From the IMG/VR virus record IMGVR_UViG_3300045999_007928, positions 1 to 38,895 of that record: DNA of 38,895 nucleotides. The stretch is one strand, 5' to 3'. The translations under genes and the position numbers were made by a program. Source of the stretch: a virus. The first letter of the stretch is position 1. Each line of letters opens with the position of its first letter. Below the pieces are notes generated by a model. It was not told the DNA's origin. It was given only the letters and a program-made list of their open reading frames with translations, and did no database searches. This document shows positions 15,643 to 22,623 of this stretch, one piece after another.

Positions 15643-16703
15643 GTCTCAAACTCCGTTACGCGCAGCGCGCCCGCTGCAACCAGGTCTTGTTCTACTGCGG
15701 CCGCCTTTGCCCTGTCCTTGCCAGCGGCCTTCTTGATTGCGTTCCACGTTGTCGTGGGTTCGACGACGTGCGCCATGCCGTGCTTCTGGAGCACGTCAAG
15801 GCACTCGGGAGTCGCGTCGACCGTGCGCCGCGTCTGCTTCGACGGCGCGTAGCGTTGCCCCTCAGCCGTTGTAATCGGGCCGTGTTCGCGGACGTACGCC
15901 TTCAGGTTGGCCTCGATGAGCGCCGTTGCCTCCGTCGCGTAAGCGACGAACGCGTGGGCCTGCGCGGCCTCCTCGGCAGTCGTCACGGCGGTGGTGAGCT
16001 TGCGCAGGTCAAGCGCCACCGGAGCGGCCTTCGCGAGCGCCTGGTGCGTTCCGTCGTTCTTGGGGCACTGCATGCTGCCAGGACACCACTGGCACCATGC
16101 ACCGGGCGTCGGGAGAGCCTGCTCCTCACTGCGCCGGCTCATGGCCTGCAACATGGCTACGGAGTGTTCGTGCAGTGCGTCCGGGTTCAGCTCGCGCCGG
16201 ACCTCCACACCATCGGCGAGGAACGCGAGGATGACCGTGACGTGCGTGACACCGGGGTTGTTGAACCTTGCCAACCAGGCGTAGGTAGCAAGCTGCTCGT
16301 CGTAGCCGTCATGCATGCGGCCGGTCTTCCAGTCGATGACGATGGCGCGCGTACCGTCGGGGCTCACGAGGAGCACGTCGGCGTGACCAACGACCTCGTC
16401 TTCCCCGCTGATGCTGGTCCACTCCAGCGTCTGCTCAATGCTACGCGTCCAGCCCGGGTGCGCCTGCTCGATGTCAGCGAGGTACTCGATGCCAGCGCGG
16501 CACAGGTCCCACTCGCGGTCGGTGCGCGGGAGGTCGCCGTTGATCGGCACGCCGCACTTGGCGGCGATGCCGTTGTGGACGCGGGTTCCGGCCTGGGCCT
16601 CGGGGCCAGCCGGCGACTCGGGCCACTCCTGGGAGCTGAACCAGGTGCAGTTAATCCAGCGTTTTGTGCTGCTGGCACGAAGGATGGGGAGGTGGCGAAT
16701 CAT
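15627..16703 (-). CDS. PD-(D/E)XK exonuclease with iron-sulphur-type cysteines
   Basis: A 358-aa protein starting at ATG 16703, sharing one base with the previous stop (TAATG). It carries His43 (GTRVHNGI), Asp109 (EVVGHADVLLV), Asp124-x-Lys126 (AIVIDWKTG) and the Gln-x-x-x-Tyr helix (DEQLATYAW), the order found in RecB/Cas4-type nucleases. Cys19 plus the cluster C203-x2-C206-x5-C212 (WCQWCPGSMQC) match the four ligands of the 4Fe-4S cluster in AddB and Cas4. With the RecT-like annealase two genes upstream, it should resect double-stranded DNA ends to feed strand annealing. The C-terminal about 130 residues are helical and unassigned. Confidence 0.75.
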   Translation of the reverse strand: MIRHLPILRASSTKRWINCTWFSSQEWPESPAGPEAQAGTRVHNGIAAKCGVPINGDLPRTDREWDLCRAGIEYLADIEQAHPGWTRSIEQTLEWTSISGEDEVVGHADVLLVSPDGTRAIVIDWKTGRMHDGYDEQLATYAWLARFNNPGVTHVTVILAFLADGVEVRRELNPDALHEHSVAMLQAMSRRSEEQALPTPGAWCQWCPGSMQCPKNDGTHQALAKAAPVALDLRKLTTAVTTAEEAAQAHAFVAYATEATALIEANLKAYVREHGPITTAEGQRYAPSKQTRRTVDATPECLDVLQKHGMAHVVEPTTTWNAIKKAAGKDRAKAAAVEQDLVAAGALRVTEFETWTTK

Positions 16704-16954
16704 TAGTTCTTCTCCTTGTTACTGCTCGCTTCGAGAAGCGCGAGCGCGAGCATTCTCGTGGCCGCCATGCTCAGAGCGGCCACAAACAGCGGCTGATCCG
16801 GCCCGCAGGCAAGAACGAGCTGGGGCTCGTCATCGCCGTCGTCCTGAATGAGGTCAAAGAGAAGAAGCCCACACGCTTGCGCGTTTGGGTTCACATCGAT
16901 TTCCGCCAACGAGAACAGCGGAAGCTCAGCAATAGTGCTGCGGTCGACCTTCAC
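16703..16954 (-). CDS. Small acidic protein between annealase and exonuclease
   Basis: An 83-aa protein starting at GTG 16954 (GTGA overlap with the RecT-like gene) and sharing its stop with the exonuclease start. It is acidic in the middle (FDLIQDDGDDEPQLVLAC) and helical at the end (FVAALSMAATRMLALALLEA). It lacks a clear motif. Its position suggests a small accessory or modulator of the exonuclease-annealase pair, but nothing in the sequence shows this. Confidence 0.5.
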   Translation of the reverse strand: MKVDRSTIAELPLFSLAEIDVNPNAQACGLLLFDLIQDDGDDEPQLVLACGPDQPLFVAALSMAATRMLALALLEASSNKEKN

Positions 16955-17739
16955 TTCTCACCACCTTCCACCACGGCGGCCAGCGCAGCGGCTGCGTGGC
17001 TGGAGGCTTCGAGGAGTTCGCGTCTGGCGCGGTACGCGCCGCCAAGCCGGAGGTGCGTTTCCTTGGAAAGGGTGCATCCAGCCAGCTGCTTACCAATGGC
17101 CTGGAGCGCCTGCTCAGTTTTGCAAGCCTCGATGCTTTGAAGGACGCCCTCAACCGCCTCCGGGCTGAGGCTGTCCTTTACGGGCTCAGCTTCGAGCACG
17201 ACCGTCGCCGCCGCCTGCGGCTTCATCGGCGCCATCACGGGAGACGGCTCGAAGTCTTGGATTTCTTCTGGCGTATACACGCCAAGCACGCAGGCGGGGA
17301 AACACGTCCGCACGCCTTCACTGACGACCCGCGCCCAAAGCATGCGACGCGGGTACTTGCTCCACATCTGCTTGCCACCGAGGCCGGCCTGCTTTGCCGT
17401 CGCCATATCCCACTTGATGCGCACTTTGCTGCCCTTCGGATGGGCGAACGTCGCGTCGCACGTTGTGTCGGTGTACTCGTGCCACTCGACGGTGCCGCCG
17501 GCCTGCTGAAACCGAGCCAGCATGACCTCCGCCTTCATGGCGGGGCGCCCCTCGATGACATGGTAATCCCTGGCCGCAGCCATGGGGTGCAGGCCTTCTG
17601 ACTGCGCCAGCATCATCAGCGCGAGAGCCTGCTCGGGCGTTTTGGCTCCGAAGAGGCCGCTCTTCGCGATGCTTGTTGCCAGGCGCTCAACGTTCTCAAA
17701 CGTCAGTGCGACGGTGTTTACAGTTGCCAGGTTACTCAT
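16951..17739 (-). CDS. recT: RecT-family single-strand annealing protein
   Basis: A 262-aa protein starting at ATG 17739, six bases after GGAAGG. The core EQALALMMLAQSEGLHPMAA, then DYHVIEGRPAMKAEVMLARF, then WSKYPRRMLWARVVSEGVR is the recognisable RecT/Bet-type pattern (residues about 35-160): an AQ-x-G-L-x-P helix, a strand pair carrying G-RP-x-M, and the Met-Leu-x-AR helix. The C-terminal 90 residues are Ala/Glu-rich and helical. The protein anneals complementary single strands after exonuclease resection and may support host-dependent replication or genome circularisation. The start is earlier in an unbroken frame but without a ribosome site. Confidence 0.75.
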   Translation of the reverse strand: MSNLATVNTVALTFENVERLATSIAKSGLFGAKTPEQALALMMLAQSEGLHPMAAARDYHVIEGRPAMKAEVMLARFQQAGGTVEWHEYTDTTCDATFAHPKGSKVRIKWDMATAKQAGLGGKQMWSKYPRRMLWARVVSEGVRTCFPACVLGVYTPEEIQDFEPSPVMAPMKPQAAATVVLEAEPVKDSLSPEAVEGVLQSIEACKTEQALQAIGKQLAGCTLSKETHLRLGGAYRARRELLEASSHAAAALAAVVEGGEK

Positions 17740-18188
17740 TGCTTGCCTTCCAGTGCGGTGTTGAGAGCTTGCTGCTGGGCCTCGTCGGGGAGGCCGATGT
17801 GATGGCGGAGATACATGATGCGAGACCAGTACCGCGCCGCGTGGCGGATGTTGCGACGCTGCGCGATGACAGCGCCGCTCGCGATCAGCTCCGCGAGCGG
17901 GCACTTCCGCCGCTGGTTCGCCTTCGCGATGTTCTGCGCGAAGCGGGCGTAGCCCTTCGAGCGCAGGTGTTGACGGATTTCCTCCTTCGTCATGCCGGCC
18001 TCGGCCACGTCAAGCCGGTCTAGGATGAGGCGCTTGCCTTGCTCCCACTCGGCCTTGTCCATGGCGCGCAGTGGAACCGGGGCGGGGCGGATGCGCAGCC
18101 CGGCTTCCTCGCGCTTCACGAGGAGTTCAAGCAGCGCCACGATGCGCGCGCCGTAATGCTCGATGAGCATCTCAAGCTCGCGGCTCAT
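17736..18188 (-). CDS. Unknown helical protein with possible winged helix
   Basis: I use ATG 18188 (ATGA overlap), giving 150 aa; upstream frame has no start signal. The N-terminus is helical (ELEMLIEHYGARIVALLELL). A central stretch (GMTKEEIRQHLRSKGYARFA, residues about 88-107) looks like a helix-turn-helix, followed by a basic helix (QRRNIRHAARYWSRIMYL) that could read DNA. It directly precedes RecT. I recognise no family; DNA binding is a guess from this pattern. Confidence 0.5.
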   Translation of the reverse strand: MSRELEMLIEHYGARIVALLELLVKREEAGLRIRPAPVPLRAMDKAEWEQGKRLILDRLDVAEAGMTKEEIRQHLRSKGYARFAQNIAKANQRRKCPLAELIASGAVIAQRRNIRHAARYWSRIMYLRHHIGLPDEAQQQALNTALEGKQ

Positions 18189-18814
18189 TTGACGAGCCTC
18201 GCGCGGTGCCAGTTCTTCAGAAAGCCGCGGTCGACAAGGCCGCGGATCTTCCGCTGAAATTCGACGCACACCGCGGGCGCCTCGACACCCTCGTCGCACA
18301 CCACCATCATGGTCGCCTCCGCACCAGGCAGGATGAAGTACAGCGTGACCGGCTCCGTTGGAAGGTCACCGCCGAGCGCCTGCGTGATGAGTGCGAGCGG
18401 GGGCATGTTGTAAAAGCACCTGAACGGGCCGTGCGAGACGGCACCAAGCGCCGCGTCCATGCGCCGCAACTGCGCGTCCGTCATCGACGCCCAGTGCTCG
18501 ACGCGAAGAATGATGCATGGTTGGTTCAGCTCGTTGAGCAGGGCGCGCAGCGACCCACCGTTGCCGCGCTTGTCCTTAAATTTGATGGAAAGGGCGTCCC
18601 GTCCGAGAACCCAGTCCATCCCGCGCGGCGTGTGCCGCAGCTTGACGGCCGTGTCGTCGACACTCGGCTTGCGCGTCGACGCCCCAGTGCGAGCGTAGAA
18701 CGCGGCAAGCCGCCAGTTCCACGGCACGCCTTTTGGTGCTGCCGCGGCCCACTGCTGCTGGAACGCGCGGCCGAGCCTGAGCGCGATGGTGCCAACGTCA
18801 TCAGGGCTGATCAT
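18185..18814 (-). CDS. Unknown protein, second gene of recombination operon
   Basis: A 209-aa protein from ATG 18814 with GGAGG four bases upstream. It is mixed alpha/beta with conserved-looking blocks (MDWVLGRDALSIKFKDKRGN, then QPCIILRVEHWASMTDAQL, then PVTLYFILPGAEATMMVVC). The last part is basic (RKIRGLVDRGFLKNWHRARL). No nuclease or ATP-binding motif is clear. The operon position suggests DNA metabolism or host takeover, but the family is not recognised. Confidence 0.5.
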   Translation of the reverse strand: MISPDDVGTIALRLGRAFQQQWAAAAPKGVPWNWRLAAFYARTGASTRKPSVDDTAVKLRHTPRGMDWVLGRDALSIKFKDKRGNGGSLRALLNELNQPCIILRVEHWASMTDAQLRRMDAALGAVSHGPFRCFYNMPPLALITQALGGDLPTEPVTLYFILPGAEATMMVVCDEGVEAPAVCVEFQRKIRGLVDRGFLKNWHRARLVK

Positions 18815-19037
18815 TGCGCCTCCGCTGCGAGAGCTTGAGTTCGAGCGCCGCCAGAATCTGCGTGGCGTTGCCGAGCGCGCTGGAGATCAGCGCGAAGTCG
18901 TAACCCGCCATGTAGTGCTCGCCCCCGCACTCTTCGGTGTACTCGCGAGCCGTCTCGCCAACATGCCCCCGAAGTTCCGTCAACTCACCCACCATAGCCG
19001 CTAGGCGCGCGGCCATGGCTTGTGTCTTCTGTCCCAT
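18801..19037 (-). CDS. Small coiled-coil protein, first gene of recombination operon
   Basis: A 78-aa protein from ATG 19037 with AGAGG five bases upstream; it overlaps the next gene by 14 bases. It is largely one helix (MAARLAAMVGELTELRGHV) with a Cys/His/Tyr middle (EECGGEHYMAGYDF) and a basic C-terminus (LKLSQRRRNDQP). It is the promoter-proximal gene behind the divergent palindromic promoter, about 30 bases from the predicted minus-strand transcript start. Function unknown. Confidence 0.55.
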   Translation of the reverse strand: MGQKTQAMAARLAAMVGELTELRGHVGETAREYTEECGGEHYMAGYDFALISSALGNATQILAALELKLSQRRRNDQP

Positions 19038-19069
19038 CTTTGCCTCTCAATCGCTGCGCTGTGCAGCAG

Positions 19070-19097
19070 TTGACAGGCTAGTGTGTGAGGCTAGAAT
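19070..19097 (+). promoter_or_regulatory. Sigma-70-type promoter for the winged-helix gene
   Basis: TTGACA (19070-19075), a 16-base spacer and TAGAAT (19092-19097) give a strong host-type promoter, predicting a start near 19104 and a 5' leader of about 50 bases before ATG 19153. Direct repeats GGCTAG at 19076 and 19089 lie in the spacer. Confidence 0.75.
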
Positions 19098-19102
19098 GTC
19101 AA
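19070..19102. promoter_or_regulatory. Palindromic face-to-face promoter/operator
   Basis: The 33 bases have dyad form TTGACA-N2-CTAG-N9-CTAG-N2-TGTCAA, perfect in both arms. Each outer hexamer is a consensus -35 box facing inward: on the minus strand TTGACA (19102-19097) is followed after 16 bases by TAGCCT (19080-19075). A dimeric regulator binding here would cover both promoters, which transcribe away from each other into 19153 and 19037. Confidence 0.65.
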
Positions 19103-19152
19103 GCGTCGCCGAAGTAGATTGAACCTCCGGCGCGTAATGGAAGGGAGACACC

Positions 19153-19461
19153 ATGGGAAAGAGGCCACTGAGCACGGATGACCCGTGCAGCCAGGACGCT
19201 GCGCAGCGCGTGAAGCCGCATATCGAGCCCATCAAGGCTCAGGTGCTCAAGTTCATCGCGGCCAACCCCGGCCGCACTTGCGAGGACGCGACGCACGCGT
19301 TGGCCCTAAAACACCAGACCGCGAGCGCGAGGTTCAACGACCTCGTTGCAGAAGGCAAGCTGGAGTTCGAGGTGCGTCGCGGCGAGGACGGGCGCATGCT
19401 GCGCCACTATCGCGTGCCGGACGACCCGCGACAGCTCAAGCTATTCGGAGGCGGGCAATGA
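19153..19461 (+). CDS. Winged-helix transcription regulator candidate
   Basis: A 102-aa protein with AAGGGAG before ATG 19153. The middle (IKAQVLKFIAANPGRTCEDA, then THALALKHQTASARFNDLVA) has helix, turn and recognition helix of a winged helix (residues about 30-70). The wing is EGKLEFEVRRGEDGRMLRHY, and the C-terminus is PDDPRQLKLFGGGQ. The layout matches MarR/PadR-like small regulators and phage early repressors. It is divergent from the recombination operon across a palindromic promoter, so it is the natural candidate to bind there and control itself and that operon. No enzymatic or ligand domain is present. Confidence 0.6.
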   Translation: MGKRPLSTDDPCSQDAAQRVKPHIEPIKAQVLKFIAANPGRTCEDATHALALKHQTASARFNDLVAEGKLEFEVRRGEDGRMLRHYRVPDDPRQLKLFGGGQ

Positions 19462-19790
19462 GGAAGGCCCGCGAAGTTCGCGGCGTCCCAGTAGAGTTCA
19501 TCTGCTGGACGACCCAATACAACAACGACCGCATCGTCTACGCCTCGGCGCCCATGATCCGTAATGGGCGACGCCTCTCGTTTGAGGAGGCGCACCCGGA
19601 GCACTGGTGGTCGGAGCCTCTCACCGACCGCATATGCGACGAGTGGGTTAGTCGGCCAAACGACATGTGCAGGAACTGCAATCAGGTGCAGTTTGACTGG
19701 CAGAAAGAGTATTACGCCGAGAAACGCCGCAAGCGATTGGCCGAGCGTAATGAAGAGGGCTTGGGCCACGGGCCCAAGAAAAAATTCTAG
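19458..19790 (+). CDS. Unknown protein co-transcribed with the regulator
   Basis: A 110-aa protein from ATG 19458 (ATGA overlap, GGAGGCGGG upstream). It has aromatic strands (VEFICWTTQYNNDRIVYAS), a Trp-rich middle (EHWWSEPLTDRICDEW), and a Cys pair (MCRNCNQVQFDW). Its C-terminus is basic (EKRRKRLAERNEEG then KKKF). It could be a small DNA- or protein-binding accessory. The last codons form a perfect stem (19760-19778) followed by A rather than T. Family not recognised. Confidence 0.5.
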   Translation: MRKAREVRGVPVEFICWTTQYNNDRIVYASAPMIRNGRRLSFEEAHPEHWWSEPLTDRICDEWVSRPNDMCRNCNQVQFDWQKEYYAEKRRKRLAERNEEGLGHGPKKKF

Positions 19791-19871
19791 GATCGAAAAT
19801 CCTGGCCGGAATTTCGGCGCCTAATGGAGTGCTTCCCCGTGGGCGCGCACCTGCACGCGCCGTATGCGTAC

Positions 19872-19901
19872 GCGCCTGCGCGCGCATGTGCGCGCAGGCG
19901 C
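19872..19901. other. Perfect 12-bp GC hairpin
   Basis: GCGCCTGCGCGC (19872-19883) pairs fully with GCGCGCAGGCGC (19890-19901) around GCATGT. It is strong enough to form in RNA or in single-stranded DNA, but no T-run follows on either strand. Confidence 0.7.
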
Positions 19902-19945
19902 AGCGCGCGCAGCGCGCGCAGCGCGCGTCGTGCGCGTCGTGCGCG
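19901..19945. repeat. 9-base tandem repeats
   Basis: CAGCGCGCG occurs three times in a row (19901-19927), followed by TCGTGCGCG twice (19928-19945). The 9-base period could be remnants of coding or simple slippage. It borders the G+C-rich island. Confidence 0.8.
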
Positions 19946-20157
19946 GCGCGCGCGGCCGCGGCGCGCGCGGCAAGGGAGGGGGCGCGAGGGCGTCGGCCGG
20001 TCGCGTCGGCCGCAGGCCGCGAGGATCGCGACGGCCGCAGGCCTCGACGCCGGGCCGCAGCGGGGGCGCCACGGGCCGCGCGGCGCGAGGACGGGCCGAC
20101 GGTGCCGCCGACGCGCGAACGCCCCGCCACGGGGCCGCAGCGGGGCGAGAACGAAGA

Positions 20158-20185
20158 AGCCCCCCGGCCTTGCGGCCGAGGGGCT
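20158..20185 (-). terminator. Intrinsic-type terminator of the G+C-rich block
   Basis: An 11-12-bp stem (20158-20169 with 20174-20185, one A/C mismatch, loop TTGC) ends on the minus strand in CTTCTTCGTTCTC, a pyrimidine-rich tail like those of terminators in high-G+C genomes. It lies 38 bases after the last stop of the block (20223). Confidence 0.65.
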
Positions 20186-20222
20186 CGGGGTCAGTGGATC
20201 CAGCGGTGCCAGATCCACGCTG

Positions 20223-20846
20223 TCAGCGCGAGGAGGAGCACGGCGGCGCCTCCTCGGCCGCGGCGGCCGCCTCACGGAGCCGCTCGGCTTCGCGGTCGGC
20301 GAGGGCCGCGCGGGCGCGGAGCACCTCGGGGCCGCGGGCCCAGGCGGCCGCGGTCCCGCGGAGGTCATCGGGGAGGCCGCAGAGGTCGACCGGGTCGGCG
20401 GCCCCGACGACGTAGGACCAGCGTTCCCGGTGCGTGATGCGACGGGAGAGCCGCAGCGCGCGCACGAGCGGGCCGAGGTCGCGTGACGGGAGGTCACGGA
20501 CGATCGCGGCCCAGGCCGCCCAGGCCGGCGAGGCGAGCGCGCCAAGCTCGACCTCGGCGGCGCCAAGCGACGGCGGCCCGAAGGGGTCGCGCCCCACGTC
20601 CCACCGCCACGCGTCCGCGTCCGCGCGCACGGCGTCTGCCTTGTCGGCGGCCCAGCCGGCAGCGAGTTCGGGCGAAAGGTACTCGGGGCGCCGGCCGAGG
20701 GCGAAGCGCCACGCCGTCAGTCCCCACGAGGTGCTAGCGTACGCGTGTTCGCAGTCACTCCACCGCACGCGGACCTCGGCCGCGTCGGCGCCGGGCGCGG
20801 GGACGTAGACCCGCGCCGTCATGGTCAGCACCGGGAGGGCCTTCAC
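20223..20846 (-). CDS. Unknown protein, G+C-rich block
   Basis: A 207-aa protein starting at GTG 20846 (GTGA overlap, AGGGGG seven bases upstream). It is Ala/Trp/Arg-rich: strands at the start (VLTMTARVYVPAPGADAAEV), an aromatic middle (STSWGLTAWRFALGRRPEYL, then ADADAWRWDVGRDPF), and helices in the C-terminal half. The end is a Glu/Ala-rich helix and CSSSR. The very strong G+C-driven residue bias hides family traits; I recognise none. It is the last gene before the terminator. Confidence 0.5.
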   Translation of the reverse strand: MKALPVLTMTARVYVPAPGADAAEVRVRWSDCEHAYASTSWGLTAWRFALGRRPEYLSPELAAGWAADKADAVRADADAWRWDVGRDPFGPPSLGAAEVELGALASPAWAAWAAIVRDLPSRDLGPLVRALRLSRRITHRERWSYVVGAADPVDLCGLPDDLRGTAAAWARGPEVLRARAALADREAERLREAAAAAEEAPPCSSSR

Positions 20847-21010
20847 GCCGCACCCCCTCGCGCGTTCACGCGCGCAAGCGCGCTCCACGCGGCCCAGGCC
20901 GCGAGGAAGCGATCGAACGTGCGATCGTCGGCCTCTGCGGCCACGCGGGCCGCATTGGCGCGACACCATGCGGCCATCGCGGCCGCGGTCTGCGTTGCGG
21001 GCGCGCTCAT
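20843..21010 (-). CDS. Small Ala-rich helical protein
   Basis: A 55-aa protein from ATG 21010 (ATGA overlap) to a stop in GTGA overlap with the next. It is one or two Ala/Arg helices (MAAWCRANAARVAAEADDRT, then FLAAWAAWSALARVNARG). The double coupling and lack of shadow-type start support a real gene. Function unknown. Confidence 0.5.
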   Translation of the reverse strand: MSAPATQTAAAMAAWCRANAARVAAEADDRTFDRFLAAWAAWSALARVNARGGAA

Positions 21011-21345
21011 TTCGCCACCTCGCGCACGATCGCGAAGTCGTGGAAGACACGGTGAAGCTGGATGCTCCACCCGTCCTCGCGTGACTCTTCCCACGACAGC
21101 GAGAGGGAGACGCGGCATCGGGCGCGGACGCGCGCCGGGCGCGCCCAACCTTCCCATGCCGCGATCGCCTCCGCGGCGGCGGCGGCCGGGTCGCCGTCGA
21201 GGCGCCACGATGCGCGCTCGATTCGGTCTCCGAGGCCTCGCGGGGTGAGCTTGTGCGCGGTGAGCGTGAGCACGGGCGCGGAACCCTCGCGGGCCGGGTC
21301 CGTGAGGTCGATGCAGTGACCCTTGACGTGCAGGACGGTTGACAT
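21007..21345 (-). CDS. Unknown protein with beta-rich ends, G+C-rich block
   Basis: A 112-aa protein from ATG 21345, with GGAG nine bases before it. Strands (MSTVLHVKGHCIDLTD, then APVLTLTAHKL), an acidic helix (AAAEAIAAWEGWARP), and an aromatic C-terminus (SIQLHRVFHDFAIVREVAK). It has its own leader with a 17-base palindrome 22-38 bases upstream, so it may start its own transcript or processing unit. No family is recognised. Confidence 0.5.
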   Translation of the reverse strand: MSTVLHVKGHCIDLTDPAREGSAPVLTLTAHKLTPRGLGDRIERASWRLDGDPAAAAAEAIAAWEGWARPARVRARCRVSLSLSWEESREDGWSIQLHRVFHDFAIVREVAK

Positions 21346-21366
21346 GGTTCGATCTCCAGTTGTGAG

Positions 21367-21383
21367 CCCGGCACGGTGCCGGG
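21367..21383 (-). promoter_or_regulatory. Palindrome in leader of 21345 gene
   Basis: CCCGGCAC-G-GTGCCGGG, perfect in both arms, 22-38 bases upstream of the start codon. Two more such GC palindromes lie at comparable distances before 22580 and 23917. Confidence 0.5.
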
Positions 21384-21455
21384 GTCGAGGCTGCAGGCCT
21401 CGCCACGGCCGCCGACGCTGAGCACGTCGACGGCCGGCCGCGAGGGCGTCAGCGG

Positions 21456-22580
21456 TCAGGGGAGCGCGGACGGGTCGACGGCCGCGCGCTTCGCCACGTC
21501 ACGCGACACGCCGACGGCAACCAGGATCTCCTCCTGCGCGCGCGTGTTGAACTTGGCCACGTCTCCGTCGAGGACGCGTTCCCATCGGCGATCGCCTTCT
21601 GGGAGAGAGCCGCGCACGGTCGCTTCGTGCTCGTTGTACTCGGAGAACGCATTGAAGAGACCCCATGCCGTGCCCCGCACGCCGGGCGTTCGCGTGCCAC
21701 GGCCGCCGGCGGCGAGCCCGTCGATCGTCGAGGCGAGCTTGCGCGCGCGTTGCGGGTCGCCGTGGATCTCGAAGATGCGTTCCACGAGGGCGGCAACGTC
21801 CTTCGTGTTGATCGGGCGGCCGGCGAGGAATTTCCAGGCTTTGACCATCGCCTGGAATTGCGTCGCGATTTGATTCAGTTGCGCGCCGACGGCGTGCATC
21901 TTGGCGCGCACCTGTTCGTCACTGCCGCGCTTGCGCACGGTGTAGCCGGTGGTTCCGAGGTCCTTCGCCGCCATGGCCAGAGTGTTCTTGCAGACGATTC
22001 TCACCGGCGTGAAGCCGGCCCGCGTGGCGCTCTTGCCATCCCACGAGTGCACGCCCGTCAGCATGGGCACGACAAGATCCCCGGGCACGATTTCGGCCGC
22101 GTCAAGGGCGACCGTCGCCTGAAGGAAGGCCCGCGCGTTGATCAAGCCGGCCCGCGTCGGCTTCACGGCGCCGGCCGCGACGGCCGGACCGAGGAGCGCG
22201 CCGAACGCGTCGACGGCCGACACGGGCGCGTAGGACGCGGAGACGACGCCAAGGTGAGCCCCGGTGTCGAGACGGCGCACTACGCGCATTCCGTCGACCT
22301 CGCGGCCGCGGTCGTCGACGATGCGGCCGGCGTCGACGGGCCACGCGAGCTGGGCCGCGCGCAAGGTCGCCGCGATGCCCTCGAAGCTCGCGCCGTTGTC
22401 GGCCTCGACGAAGTGACCAGTGGACCCGAAGCGCGCGCCCTGCGTCGTGTACGTGGGGCCCTCGGCCTGTGCGGCCGTGGGCGCGTCGAGACGGAACGCG
22501 GGCGCGAGGGCCTCACGGAGCGAGGCGACGGCCGGGGCCGGCAAGAGGAAGCGATCGGCGGTGATGATGGGTGCGGTCAT
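21456..22580 (-). CDS. DUF932 family protein
   Basis: A 374-aa protein from ATG 22580 with AGGA before it; upstream frame has no start signal. The family pattern is visible: an N-terminal part with TTQGARFGSTGHFVEADN, then RRLDTGAHLGVVSASYAPVS (the 'Y-x-V/G-V-V-S' block), central GDLVVPMLTGVHSWDGKSAT and FTPVRIVCKNTLAMA (the 'TPVR-V-C-NTL' signature). The C-terminal half is helical (KMHAVGAQLNQIATQFQAMV then FEIHGDPQRARK). DUF932 proteins occur in phages and plasmids, often near recombination or anti-restriction genes, with no established activity known to me. It is the anchor gene of the G+C-rich block. Confidence 0.75.
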   Translation of the reverse strand: MTAPIITADRFLLPAPAVASLREALAPAFRLDAPTAAQAEGPTYTTQGARFGSTGHFVEADNGASFEGIAATLRAAQLAWPVDAGRIVDDRGREVDGMRVVRRLDTGAHLGVVSASYAPVSAVDAFGALLGPAVAAGAVKPTRAGLINARAFLQATVALDAAEIVPGDLVVPMLTGVHSWDGKSATRAGFTPVRIVCKNTLAMAAKDLGTTGYTVRKRGSDEQVRAKMHAVGAQLNQIATQFQAMVKAWKFLAGRPINTKDVAALVERIFEIHGDPQRARKLASTIDGLAAGGRGTRTPGVRGTAWGLFNAFSEYNEHEATVRGSLPEGDRRWERVLDGDVAKFNTRAQEEILVAVGVSRDVAKRAAVDPSALP

Positions 22581-22598
22581 GATGGATCCTGTTGTAGT

Positions 22599-22613
22599 CC
22601 GGCCGTCGGCCGG
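22599..22613 (-). promoter_or_regulatory. Palindrome in leader of the DUF932 gene
   Basis: CCGGCCG-T-CGGCCGG, perfect, 19-33 bases before the DUF932 start codon and just after the end of the upstream gene (22624). It could be a leader hairpin, processing site or operator. Confidence 0.5.
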
Positions 22614-22623
22614 GGGTTGAGTG

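Larger units (their letters stand above)
19791..20222. other. G+C-rich non-coding stretch between convergent genes
   Basis: These 432 bases hold a perfect 12-bp hairpin (19872-19901), 9-base tandem repeats (19901-19945), long GC-only runs, and, at the right, a terminator for the minus-strand block. Open frames across it are Arg/Ala low-complexity in every phase without ribosome sites, so I call no gene here. Confidence 0.7.

Noticed and set aside
15687-16706. A 339-codon plus-strand open frame across the exonuclease
   Set aside because: The minus strand carries nuclease motifs in this stretch; the plus frame is Arg/Leu/Val low information.
19760-19778. Perfect 8-bp stem CTTGGGCC-ACG-GGCCCAAG as a terminator of the regulator operon
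   Set aside because: It is followed on the plus strand by A residues, not T, and on the minus strand the T-run precedes the stem; it also lies within the coding end of the 110-aa gene.
21349-21362. GGTTCGATCTCC resembling a tRNA T-arm
   Set aside because: No acceptor or anticodon stems can be built around it, and it is the ribosome-site region of the 21345 gene read on the other strand.
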